A DNA stretch of 64,000 nucleotides. It comes from Limnephilus marmoratus. Lineage: Eukaryota > Arthropoda > Insecta > Trichoptera > Limnephilidae. The notes beneath the pieces were generated by a model, which saw only the letters and a program-made list of their open reading frames with translations, did no database searches and had not been told where the DNA came from. Positions 12,301 to 24,300 of the stretch are shown here, in pieces. A program made the position numbers and the translations under genes. The stretch spans positions 43,435,019 through 43,499,018 of the forward strand of contig OU862920.1 in assembly GCA_917880885.1 (NCBI GenBank), read 5' to 3'. Each line of letters starts with the position of its first letter. Position 1 is the stretch's first letter.

Positions 12301-15300
12301 TAGCAATGCAAAAAAATGATGTATCCTATTTTGGTCTCCTTTATTGACTCTTTGTTCTTATGGCTATGAATATTTGACTTTATTTACTCCAGTTTATTTG
12401 AGGTTAAAGCTAACTAACTAGAACATGGCCCTTCTCGCTAGAGGGCAGGTGTAATACCTGTCTGAAGCTAAAGTAGATTTATCATGCTTTAGTGAAACTC
12501 AATTAAGTTTTGTTTTTTTCGGTCCCTTCAAGGCTAAATTTGGAAAATACCAATAAGGTTTTCCTACATTCGAAGTTCTTTTTCCAGTCTTTTGGAAAAG
12601 TTTATAAGAGAGGTTCACCGCATATACCCCTAAGCGAGTTAACTTTAACCTAAAATAATGATGAATACTTTTGCATGTAAAGTTCATTATTTTTACAAAA
12701 TGTAATGATTCTTGTTTTGTAGTGCTTTTCCACAAAAGCAAGAAATGAATGCCATATGTCTAAACATAAACTTTAGGGTTTATGATAATATTTGCGATCT
12801 CAAGAAATCAGACACACTAAATGCTTGGCAAGCATAGGCAAGTCAAACATCGACATCTACAAGCTTGTACACACAAAATATATTGCATATTACAGTGCTT
12901 ATATTGCCATTATTTTAATGTAATGCGGAGCGAAAACGGTGTCCGTCCATCGCCAGATCGGAAGTTGTACTAACAAATGTGCGAATGTGTAGATGGTGCG
13001 CAAGCACTTGCCACAAGGCTCCTTTGACTTGTGCACAAAGCACCGACCTGCTGTCCCATTGGCGGCAAGTGCTTGCACCGAGGCTTGGCAAACGCTTATC
13101 GCTACCATTACATTGGCCTCGAAATTTGCTTAAAAAGTTTTGTGTTTTTAAACTGTTGACAATGTATTCTATTTGTAGGTTGTAATGGTCCGCCACCCTT
13201 GGCTTTTGACACCAATTGTGATGAACCCTACCTAGCTGATTTACTTTTCTAAGCTTCTACCTCGTAGTTTAAATCTCGTAGCTCCTGTCTCGTAGCCACG
13301 CTCATAATTCTACCCTTATGTCCTACTGATCACACCACTAGGTATGATGGCCTGACTCAACCCTCCTTTCGGTTTATTTCTACCTCAGGCTCGTGATTTC
13401 TAAACCCCTATACCTTATAATCTAGCTAAACCTACCCTATCTTCTTAAATCCCTGCGATTTTCTCACAGTAATCAAGATTTAAGATTTTAGTTCACATTA
13501 TTTCTATAATCTGCGTTGTGTATTTTTTGTTTTAGATTTTACATCTGTTTGCATACTTAATATGCACACATATGTAGAGAAGATAATGTATTACGTGTGG
13601 TAACCCATAGATTCTTTTAGAGAAAGGGTGAGAATCTTCCGATTTATTAATTATTATTATTTGAGTATCTTTTACCGAGTTTGATAAACTAACCCCGCCT
13701 TAAACTTTGTGTCTATCTGATTTCTGTAGGAATTTAGTGTGTTTATTTAATTCTTCCTATCACCGCGGATACATCGATAACATAAAACAACAGTTAATAA
13801 ATTTAACATTTCAAGAAAGCAAACCTTACCTTACCGGGGATCGTACTCGAGGGTCCAGTTTTCTCAATTGAAGTCCTTGTCTGCAACCTCCTAACATAAT
13901 GTGTTTGTAGTCATAGTTAGTGTTATTGGTTAGTATTCGCAAAATTGTTGAAAGAGCAGGAATGGATGGATATGGGGAGGGGGATAATATGTTTGCTGAA
14001 AAGTCGGCTCCTCCGCTAACCAAGTGAAAACCGATGAACAACAATTACAAACTCGAATTCTCCCAGTACGTTTGCTAGGCTTGTCCTTAGATCCGAGTTT
14101 TACTCTCTTCGACGAGCGTCTCATGCTATGAAAGGGGCCCTTCACGCCAGCAGGGGGAATACCAAGTCTTCATGCCGTTTTTCTGTCCCACTCCGACTTC
14201 CGACGCCTCCGGGTTGAATTTAACTCTACTGAGTCTAGAAGGGGTATTTCATGTCTTCCCTTATCATGTCTCTATCCGTTAAATGTGGCGTAAGCTTGTG
14301 ACGGGCAGATCCTTCCTCCCACGTGACCGACCCAGCGTTACACTCCACCTCTGACTAGCTGACATAAAACTCACCTCGTGAGCCTTATGTTTGCTTTCAG
14401 GTTTGACAAGAACTTCCGGTATGCGAATAACCTGTAGCTTTAATGCCGCGTCTGCGTATTGTCCGCACACGTCCTTCCTCTTCCCCGTATGCCCCACCTC
14501 GACAATACCGCCACAAGATCAAAGCTCTCTCCGTTCGGGAAAGGTTGCCACTTACATTTCCGGATGGCTCATAAACACATACCGTAGCCTTGAAACTTAC
14601 ATTCGAGAAAAGTTAGGATTCAGGACTGTATGAGTATTTGAACACCAGTGTTTTTTAAATGAGGTCACTAGCTCCTCGTGTATTAGGTTTTAGGATTACG
14701 GGTATTTATGGGTTCTTGGATACCTACTTGCTATAAGAAAGATTTAAAACGAGATAAGTCAAGTTGTCATTGAATTAATGACCTCTTGAATAATTGTGAT
14801 GAGCTCTCTTTGAGTTTGAAGCTAGTCGCAGTGCTTTACTTTGCGAAATTTTGCGCGCGGAATCAATGCTATCTATTGGCGATCGCTCTAGTATAATCAG
14901 TTGTTTAGAATTGAGTGAATTTAACGTCGATTTTTCTTTCACATATTGGGCGAAGTTTCCGTCGTAAGCTATGATTGATAAACCTGCCCCTTGACTTTTG
15001 TGCTTTTGTTCTGTTTATTCGTTGATGGAATTTAGGTGACCGTGTCATTGAACTCTAATCGAAATTTTAGATACACAATCGAAGGTCATATAACATACCC
15101 TAATCTCGTCGGTGAAAGGATTCGGTAGGTATTAGCTATACCTATCAATTTGCTATTTCTATCGATTTTAGCGTTACGTATTTCATTTCTCATGGTTATT
15201 TGTTTATTTAATTTATGTGTTGTCGTTAATTATTTTCCCTCGTCTTATTATTATTATTATTTGTAATTTTAAAATATGGAACGTATTGTATCGCACTTTC

Positions 15301-18300
15301 CCTGCATATATTCTGGGATAAATTATTATTTTTATTATTATTATACCCTAAGTTGTTTGAGAGGCATATTTCTATTCACATCGTGTAATAAATACCTAAT
15401 TACATTGAGCCAATAAATGATTACCTCCAATGAACGATATTAAATAGGTACGTCATTTGTTATGGTTTAATTGTTTACACTTCACATAGTTGACCTTCGG
15501 TATACTGACCTACTTTGGAGATTGTTTATTTCTACGGTCATTGTCCTTTTGAAGCACAATTCATCGTTTAACTAATTCTTTTCTATTTATTTGACCTAGT
15601 TTTGCCCGAACATTAATCATTTAAGTAGGTACTTTGCTAACCTAAGAGCTACCTGGGTGACCTAGTTTCAACTAAGGTATTCCTTGCTTGACTTGTTTTT
15701 GAGAAATATAGGTATTTCGGTTACGAGTCAAACTGATATCGTATGACGCCTATTCTTATACGCGCTTAAATATACAATAGACCTACCTAACTAAAACAAG
15801 TACTTGTATGACCTAATTTATAAGTAGGTATTTGTTTGTTTGACCTAATTTTGAGACGCTTGTATACCCCCGCACACGAAATATAGAATAAAGAGCTTCC
15901 ACGATAGTCACTTATTACGTTCTACGCGCCTCGATTCGTTTCATATGAGTTATAATAAATTAGCGCATTCACCTAACTGAAGTAAATACCTACATATGTA
16001 TCCTAACTCTAAAGCAGGTATTTCCTGTTTGACCCACTTTCGAGCAAGTGAAAATTGTTATTAGTGTGTTAGTGACAAACTTCAAAGGTCCGATTGATTT
16101 ATTGGTGATGCACGCTCGTCCCTCTCTTCTTTGTCTCTGAAAATAATTAATAATTGGTTTTATCTTACCGCCCTCGATCGATTACAATTTTTCCCAGTCG
16201 GAACCTTCATAACTTCGACATTGTGATCGAGGTTTTCCCTTTTTTTTCGTTTCCTAGCTAATGGACTCCTATCGGCCCCTTTTGAGAAAAGACTCTGATG
16301 ATGAAAAAAACTCTTCAAATATCTGTCTATTTAAAATTCACTTCGGTATTTCGCTTAGTTCCTCAACCTCGTATTAATTACTGTTTTATTTCATTCGCCT
16401 TCGAGAGGTGATTCATCAAATAACAAATCAGATGTTTAATTTTATTGTCCGGAATTAGGTAAATCATTATTTATTCTCAATACTTTAATATCACTTTAGA
16501 ATTAATAACCGTAGATACGCACGTTTTCCAAGTGTACGAATTATTATCACTACTGTTTATTACAATTTCGTTATTCAATTCACAAAGGATTTTTAACCGC
16601 TTTATTATTGGACCACTGTAGTTTAAACGTGACTCGAACAATTCGTTATTGTTATTTATTTTACATATGTCATGTTATTTAAAGTAAGGTTAAAGTTTTA
16701 ATTATTATATCACCTATAGTTAATTTTAAAATCGCGTGTTATATTTTCTTTTATCCGGTAATTTGATTTATTTTAAGACACTGGATTTTTGTTAAATGTT
16801 ATAAAACCACTAAATATAAGTTGTAAGAAAGAACCCCGAATGTCATTTAATCCTTATTTACTGACTTTAAACACTTTCATTATAAAACACCCGAACTTTC
16901 ACGAAGTATTATTTAGGCACTTTTCCGGACTCTCCGTTGATCGTCTTTGAAATTTTTATTCCTCAATTTTAAAGGGAAAATAAAACACTGAATTTACTAT
17001 TTTTTTTGCAAACACTTGTAGACATTTTTCAACTCTACTAGAAGCCCTAGTTTACTAGTCTTCTTCGCGCACCTTTACATTTTTCTTGATCGCGCACTTC
17101 CCGTTATTTCATCCGAACTCTCCCTCAATCTCCCAACGAATTCCCCTTCTTTATCAAACCATGGTCTTTTAAAGACCTTTTAGAGCTCTCCTTTCATAGA
17201 AAAATCACTCCTGACCGCCCAGACTTTCATAGGAAAAAGGACCAAATTCGGTTCCTCCGTATGTGACCTTTTGTCAAATCTCTGTTAATCTTCTATCTCA
17301 TGTCTTAGAACCAAATTAGTTTAGTGTCTCTCTCTCGTAAAAAATCACATAAATTTTCTCATTGACAGGTATTTATTTTAAAAATTTCATGTACTTGCTC
17401 GTAATTCATTTTTTAATGCCTACCCCATAAAAGTAATGTTTTTATTTTAGAGTAAATATTCGTATTTAACTTGTATAATTTTGTTTAGGTCGTTTCGTGT
17501 TAATGATACCCTTAATTGCTTGAAATCATGTTCTATAATTTTATTTGGATAAAGTCATATCAACAAAGTGATAGCCAACCTTTTTTCTCTAGTCAAACGG
17601 TTAGCGATTCCTTCGACGGTTCACACGCATTTCCCAGTGTCAGGCTACGTTAAACATCTTTTCCTGTGATTTGATTTAATTGTAGAGTGACCAAAATGTA
17701 CCGTGGCCTTTGACATGCCATATTTTCAATATCCTGTTTATCGTGAATAGTGTTGTCAGATCAGAGTAATCCTTATACCGGTACCTATTAAAGTCAATTT
17801 AAGTAGTTCCAATCAGTTTTCTTTTGAGATATTTGGCTCTAATAACTTCGTTTCACCATTCCATTTCCATATCAATAGATTTTCCCACTTTTTCAGGTTA
17901 TTATATTCAGTTTGTGAAAATTTTCGAGATTCTACCCGTTTTTTGTGATCATTCCAGATCGGTTTTAATTAAATCGACCCCTGGGACCATTCATGTTACG
18001 TTTTCCGTGCCCTTATTGATGATTTTTCATTTACTTATTTTCAACATTTCCGCCTAAGATTTTCTTGTTTCCATTTGAAACGTTAGGTGCCCAAAATCTC
18101 CAGTTCCCGATCGCGTCTTATGTAAACACGACCCGGAGTCGATAATCTTTCAACTCTTTGTCCTCAGTATTGTTTTTAATACAGTTCATTCAACCTAAGT
18201 TCCTGTGAGAATTAATTCAAGGCCGCCCAAAATGATCAAAGTCCACTCTCTTATTGGTAGAATTTAAACTTCCTTTGTTCTCGATATAACTATGATATGG

Positions 18301-21300
18301 TGTTCCCTCGCTTCAGTCTCTATGCAGATTTCTGTATAGTTCCCAACTGCTCGGACAGATGTCGCCGAATGTACCATTTTCTCTACATAATATTTAGAGG
18401 AAAAATTTTTTTCTTGTAGGCTTCTCGTAGGTTGAAGGTTGGCATTCATCACAGCCCCCCTATAGTTATAATTCCAGCGGTAAACACGCCTCCTAGTGTT
18501 AGTTGATGGAATTAGAACTAAACATAGATCTAATTTTGTGCAATCTTCCTTAAATCTTCCCTTTTTGTTCTTTTCTTCAAACTTGTTGCGCGCCCCTGCC
18601 TTTCACTATTTTATACCCCCCTAAGATTTTTACTTCCACAAACTCCCCCCCTAAGACTCTACTTCCGTAACCTCCCCCCTAAGATTCTTCTTCAAAGATT
18701 TCCTCCCCCCTAAGTTTTTACTTCACCGATCTCATTTAATTTTTTCCAATGAATTGAGGTATTTATAAGCTCACGGGCCGCTTATTAGGAATTGAATCAC
18801 CTTCAATCATCGTTATTATAATTCGGGGAGTCATTATTTATACAATATTTCCCTAAACAATCTGCAACATAGCTATGTGCAATAATTTTTAATGCAACCC
18901 GGCTTTGTTTGTTTCTTTATTTATTTGCACGTATATACAAATGTATAATGTACCTAAACCCCGTTTTAAACAAGTTACCCCCTCCTAAATTCGGATGCGC
19001 TTTAAACCGCTCCACTTATTTGCTCTATATTGCAAATCGGAAATAACTCGGTCACCCGAGAAATATGCCAACCCCTGGTAAGGCTAGATTTCTAATTCAT
19101 TCAACCGACATCTATGTAATGATGTATCTAAAGGTCCAATCCGTCCCTGTTACACTTTTGAACGCAACGATTTGAAAATCACACTGTAAATATTTTATTT
19201 TATTTTTATCCGTCCTTTGCTGTGTATGTTATGTTGATTTTATTTATTTTTATGTCACCGTGTCAAAAGAAGTATTTATTTATAAAATCCTTCAACTCGA
19301 AGGAACCAATAATACCCTCGACCACTATTAACATAAACAACGTCATTTGATTAACTATCTAAGTATCTCTTTATTATTTAAAGTAATATCTCGAGATGTT
19401 CCAATGCGAACATAACAAAGATTTATCTATTCTGTTACAAACATATTTATCAGTAAGACCACTTATGTTTGTGGCAACACAAACATTTCCCCGCGACGGT
19501 GTTATTTAATCGTTGTTTATTTTCGGGCTTCAGTCAATGAACTAATTTGAATGATTATTATTATTGAGGAATGCGCTTTTATTTATATAACGGCTTTTTT
19601 TTGTTTATCAATACGCTCCACCCTTCTAAATCTGGGTCAACATTCCTGGGTGTTATGAGATTTATGATTTTTATCTGGTATAAGGCACGTTTTTCACTTT
19701 TTGTTTTAAGATATTTGGTTTTTGAGTTATTATATTTTTTTTTTTCGACTGTTTTATTTAATGGTACGTTTTTTTTTTTCCACTTGTTTCACGTTTAATG
19801 AAGATGTTTTAATGGCACGTTTTTCACTTTTCGTTTAAATTATTTTTTTGATTTATTGTTATATTTCTATTGTATAATTTAATGATGCGATTTTTTTTCC
19901 CACTTGTTTTATGTAATCTGAAGTTGTTTTAATGGCACGTTTTTCACTTTTCGTTTAAAATATTCACTTTTTTTCCCAATTAATTATAATTTCATTTATT
20001 TGTTCATTTTATATTATTTTTATAATATCTCAGAATTCTCTCAACTTGTAACCTTTACTCTCCTGGTCACGGCACCAGTTGTAATGGTCCGCCACCCTTG
20101 GCTTTTGACACCAATTGTGATGAACCCTACCTAGCTGATTTACTTTTCTAAGCTTCTACCTCGTAGTTTAAATCTCGTAGCTCCTGTCTCGTAGCCACGC
20201 TCATAATTCTACCCTTATGTCCTACTGATCACACCACTAGGTATGATGGCCTGACTCAACCCTCCTTTCGGTTTATTTCTACCTCAGGCTCGTGATTTCT
20301 AAACCCCTATACCTTATAATCTAGCTAAACCTACCCTATCTTCTTAAATCCCTGCGATTTTCTCACAGTAATCAAGATTTAAGATTTTAGTTCACATTAT
20401 TTCTATAATCTGCGTTGTGTATTTTTTGTTTTAGATTTTACATCTGTTTGCATACTTAATATGCACACATATGTAGAGAAGATAATGTATTACGTGTGGT
20501 AACCCATAGATTCTTTTAGAGAAAGGGTGAGAATCTTCCGATTTATTAATTATTATTATTTGAGTATCTTTTACCGAGTTTGATAAACTAACCCCGCCTT
20601 AAACTTTGTGTCTATCTGATTTCTGTAGGAATTTAGTGTGTTTATTTAATTCTTCCTATCACCGCGGATACATCGATAACATAAAACAACAGTTAATAAA
20701 TTTAACATTTCAAGAAAGCAAACCTTACCTTACCGGGGATCGTACTCGAGGGTCCAGTTTTCTCAATTGAAGTCCTTGTCTGCAACCTCCTAACATAATG
20801 TGTTTGTAGTCATAGTTAGTGTTATTGGTTAGTATTCGCAAAATTGTTGAAAGAGCAGGAATGGATGGATATGGGGAGGGGGATAATATGTTTGCTGAAA
20901 AGTCGGCTCCTCCGCTAACCAAGTGAAAACCGATGAACAACAATTACAAACTCGAATTCTCCCAGTACGTTTGCTAGGCTTGTCCTTAGATCCGAGTTTT
21001 ACTCTCTTCGACGAGCGTCTCATGCTATGAAAGGGGCCCTTCACGCCAGCAGGGGGAATACCAAGTCTTCATGCCGTTTTTCTGTCCCACTCCGACTTCC
21101 GACGCCTCCGGGTTGAATTTAACTCTACTGAGTCTAGAAGGGGTATTTCATGTCTTCCCTTATCATGTCTCTATCCGTTAAATGTGGCGTAAGCTTGTGA
21201 CGGGCAGATCCTTCCTCCCACGTGACCGACCCAGCGTTACACTCCACCTCTGACTAGCTGACATAAAACTCACCTCGTGAGCCTTATGTTTGCTTTCAGG

Positions 21301-24300
21301 TTTGACAAGAACTTCCGGTATGCGAATAACCTGTAGCTTTAATGCCGCGTCTGCGTATTGTCCGCACACGTCCTTCCTCTTCCCCGTATGCCCCACCTCG
21401 ACAATACCGCCACAAGATCAAAGCTCTCTCCGTTCGGGAAAGGTTGCCACTTACATTTCCGGATGGCTCATAAACACATACCGTAGCCTTGAAACTTACA
21501 TTCGAGAAAAGTTAGGATTCAGGACTGTATGAGTATTTGAACACCAGTGTTTTTTAAATGAGGTCACTAGCTCCTCGTGTATTAGGTTTTAGGATTACGG
21601 GTATTTATGGGTTCTTGGATACCTACTTGCTATAAGAAAGATTTAAAACGAGATAAGTCAAGTTGTCATTGAATTAATGACCTCTTGAATAATTGTGATG
21701 AGCTCTCTTTGAGTTTGAAGCTAGTCGCAGTGCTTTACTTTGCGAAATTTTGCGCGCGGAATCAATGCTATCTATTGGCGATCGCTCTAGTATAATCAGT
21801 TGTTTAGAATTGAGTGAATTTAACGTCGATTTTTCTTTCACATATTGGGCGAAGTTTCCGTCGTAAGCTATGATTGATAAACCTGCCCCTTGACTTTTGT
21901 GCTTTTGTTCTGTTTATTCGTTGATGGAATTTAGGTGACCGTGTCATTGAACTCTAATCGAAATTTTAGATACACAATCGAAGGTCATATAACATACCCT
22001 AATCTCGTCGGTGAAAGGATTCGGTAGGTATTAGCTATACCTATCAATTTGCTATTTCTATCGATTTTAGCGTTACGTATTTCATTTCTCATGGTTATTT
22101 GTTTATTTAATTTATGTGTTGTCGTTAATTATTTTCCCTCGTCTTATTATTATTATTATTTGTAATTTTAAAATATGGAACGTATTGTATCGCACTTTCC
22201 CTGCATATATTCTGGGATAAATTATTATTTTTATTATTATTATACCCTAAGTTGTTTGAGAGGCATATTTCTATTCACATCGTGTAATAAATACCTAATT
22301 ACATTGAGCCAATAAATGATTACCTCCAATGAACGATATTAAATAGGTACGTCATTTGTTATGGTTTAATTGTTTACACTTCACATAGTTGACCTTCGGT
22401 ATACTGACCTACTTTGGAGATTGTTTATTTCTACGGTCATTGTCCTTTTGAAGCACAATTCATCGTTTAACTAATTCTTTTCTATTTATTTGACCTAGTT
22501 TTGCCCGAACATTAATCATTTAAGTAGGTACTTTGCTAACCTAAGAGCTACCTGGGTGACCTAGTTTCAACTAAGGTATTCCTTGCTTGACTTGTTTTTG
22601 AGAAATATAGGTATTTCGGTTACGAGTCAAACTGATATCGTATGACGCCTATTCTTATACGCGCTTAAATATACAATAGACCTACCTAACTAAAACAAGT
22701 ACTTGTATGACCTAATTTATAAGTAGGTATTTGTTTGTTTGACCTAATTTTGAGACGCTTGTATACCCCCGCACACGAAATATAGAATAAAGAGCTTCCA
22801 CGATAGTCACTTATTACGTTCTACGCGCCTCGATTCGTTTCATATGAGTTATAATAAATTAGCGCATTCACCTAACTGAAGTAAATACCTACATATGTAT
22901 CCTAACTCTAAAGCAGGTATTTCCTGTTTGACCCACTTTCGAGCAAGTGAAAATTGTTATTAGTGTGTTAGTGACAAACTTCAAAGGTCCGATTGATTTA
23001 TTGGTGATGCACGCTCGTCCCTCTCTTCTTTGTCTCTGAAAATAATTAATAATTGGTTTTATCTTACCGCCCTCGATCGATTACAATTTTTCCCAGTCGG
23101 AACCTTCATAACTTCGACATTGTGATCGAGGTTTTCCCTTTTTTTTCGTTTCCTAGCTAATGGACTCCTATCGGCCCCTTTTGAGAAAAGACTCTGATGA
23201 TGAAAAAAACTCTTCAAATATCTGTCTATTTAAAATTCACTTCGGTATTTCGCTTAGTTCCTCAACCTCGTATTAATTACTGTTTTATTTCATTCGCCTT
23301 CGAGAGGTGATTCATCAAATAACAAATCAGATGTTTAATTTTATTGTCCGGAATTAGGTAAATCATTATTTATTCTCAATACTTTAATATCACTTTAGAA
23401 TTAATAACCGTAGATACGCACGTTTTCCAAGTGTACGAATTATTATCACTACTGTTTATTACAATTTCGTTATTCAATTCACAAAGGATTTTTAACCGCT
23501 TTATTATTGGACCACTGTAGTTTAAACGTGACTCGAACAATTCGTTATTGTTATTTATTTTACATATGTCATGTTATTTAAAGTAAGGTTAAAGTTTTAA
23601 TTATTATATCACCTATAGTTAATTTTAAAATCGCGTGTTATATTTTCTTTTATCCGGTAATTTGATTTATTTTAAGACACTGGATTTTTGTTAAATGTTA
23701 TAAAACCACTAAATATAAGTTGTAAGAAAGAACCCCGAATGTCATTTAATCCTTATTTACTGACTTTAAACACTTTCATTATAAAACACCCGAACTTTCA
23801 CGAAGTATTATTTAGGCACTTTTCCGGACTCTCCGTTGATCGTCTTTGAAATTTTTATTCCTCAATTTTAAAGGGAAAATAAAACACTGAATTTACTATT
23901 TTTTTTGCAAACACTTGTAGACATTTTTCAACTCTACTAGAAGCCCTAGTTTACTAGTCTTCTTCGCGCACCTTTACATTTTTCTTGATCGCGCACTTCC
24001 CGTTATTTCATCCGAACTCTCCCTCAATCTCCCAACGAATTCCCCTTCTTTATCAAACCATGGTCTTTTAAAGACCTTTTAGAGCTCTCCTTTCATAGAA
24101 AAATCACTCCTGACCGCCCAGACTTTCATAGGAAAAAGGACCAAATTCGGTTCCTCCGTATGTGACCTTTTGTCAAATCTCTGTTAATCTTCTATCTCAT
24201 GTCTTAGAACCAAATTAGTTTAGTGTCTCTCTCTCGTAAAAAATCACATAAATTTTCTCATTGACAGGTATTTATTTTAAAAATTTCATGTACTTGCTCG

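Larger units (their letters stand above)
18454..20079 (-). other. Short non-coding internal region of the LTR element
   Basis: These 1,626 bp hold the PBS, the G-rich tract and two internal repeat sets: a 29-bp C-rich tandem repeat (18616-18730) and about three copies of a 120-130-bp unit carrying GGCACGTTTTTCACTTT (starts near 19684, 19814, 19934). No protein-coding capacity was recognised in either strand. Confidence 0.8.

Noticed and set aside
12995..13085. Inverted GCAAGTGCTTGC pair as an operator
   Set aside because: It is imperfect, intronic and near other decayed repeats; an element remnant is more likely.
14279..14633. 72- and 80-aa ORFs repeated at 21178-21532
   Set aside because: They are identical because the LTRs are; they overlap on opposite strands and resemble no protein I know.
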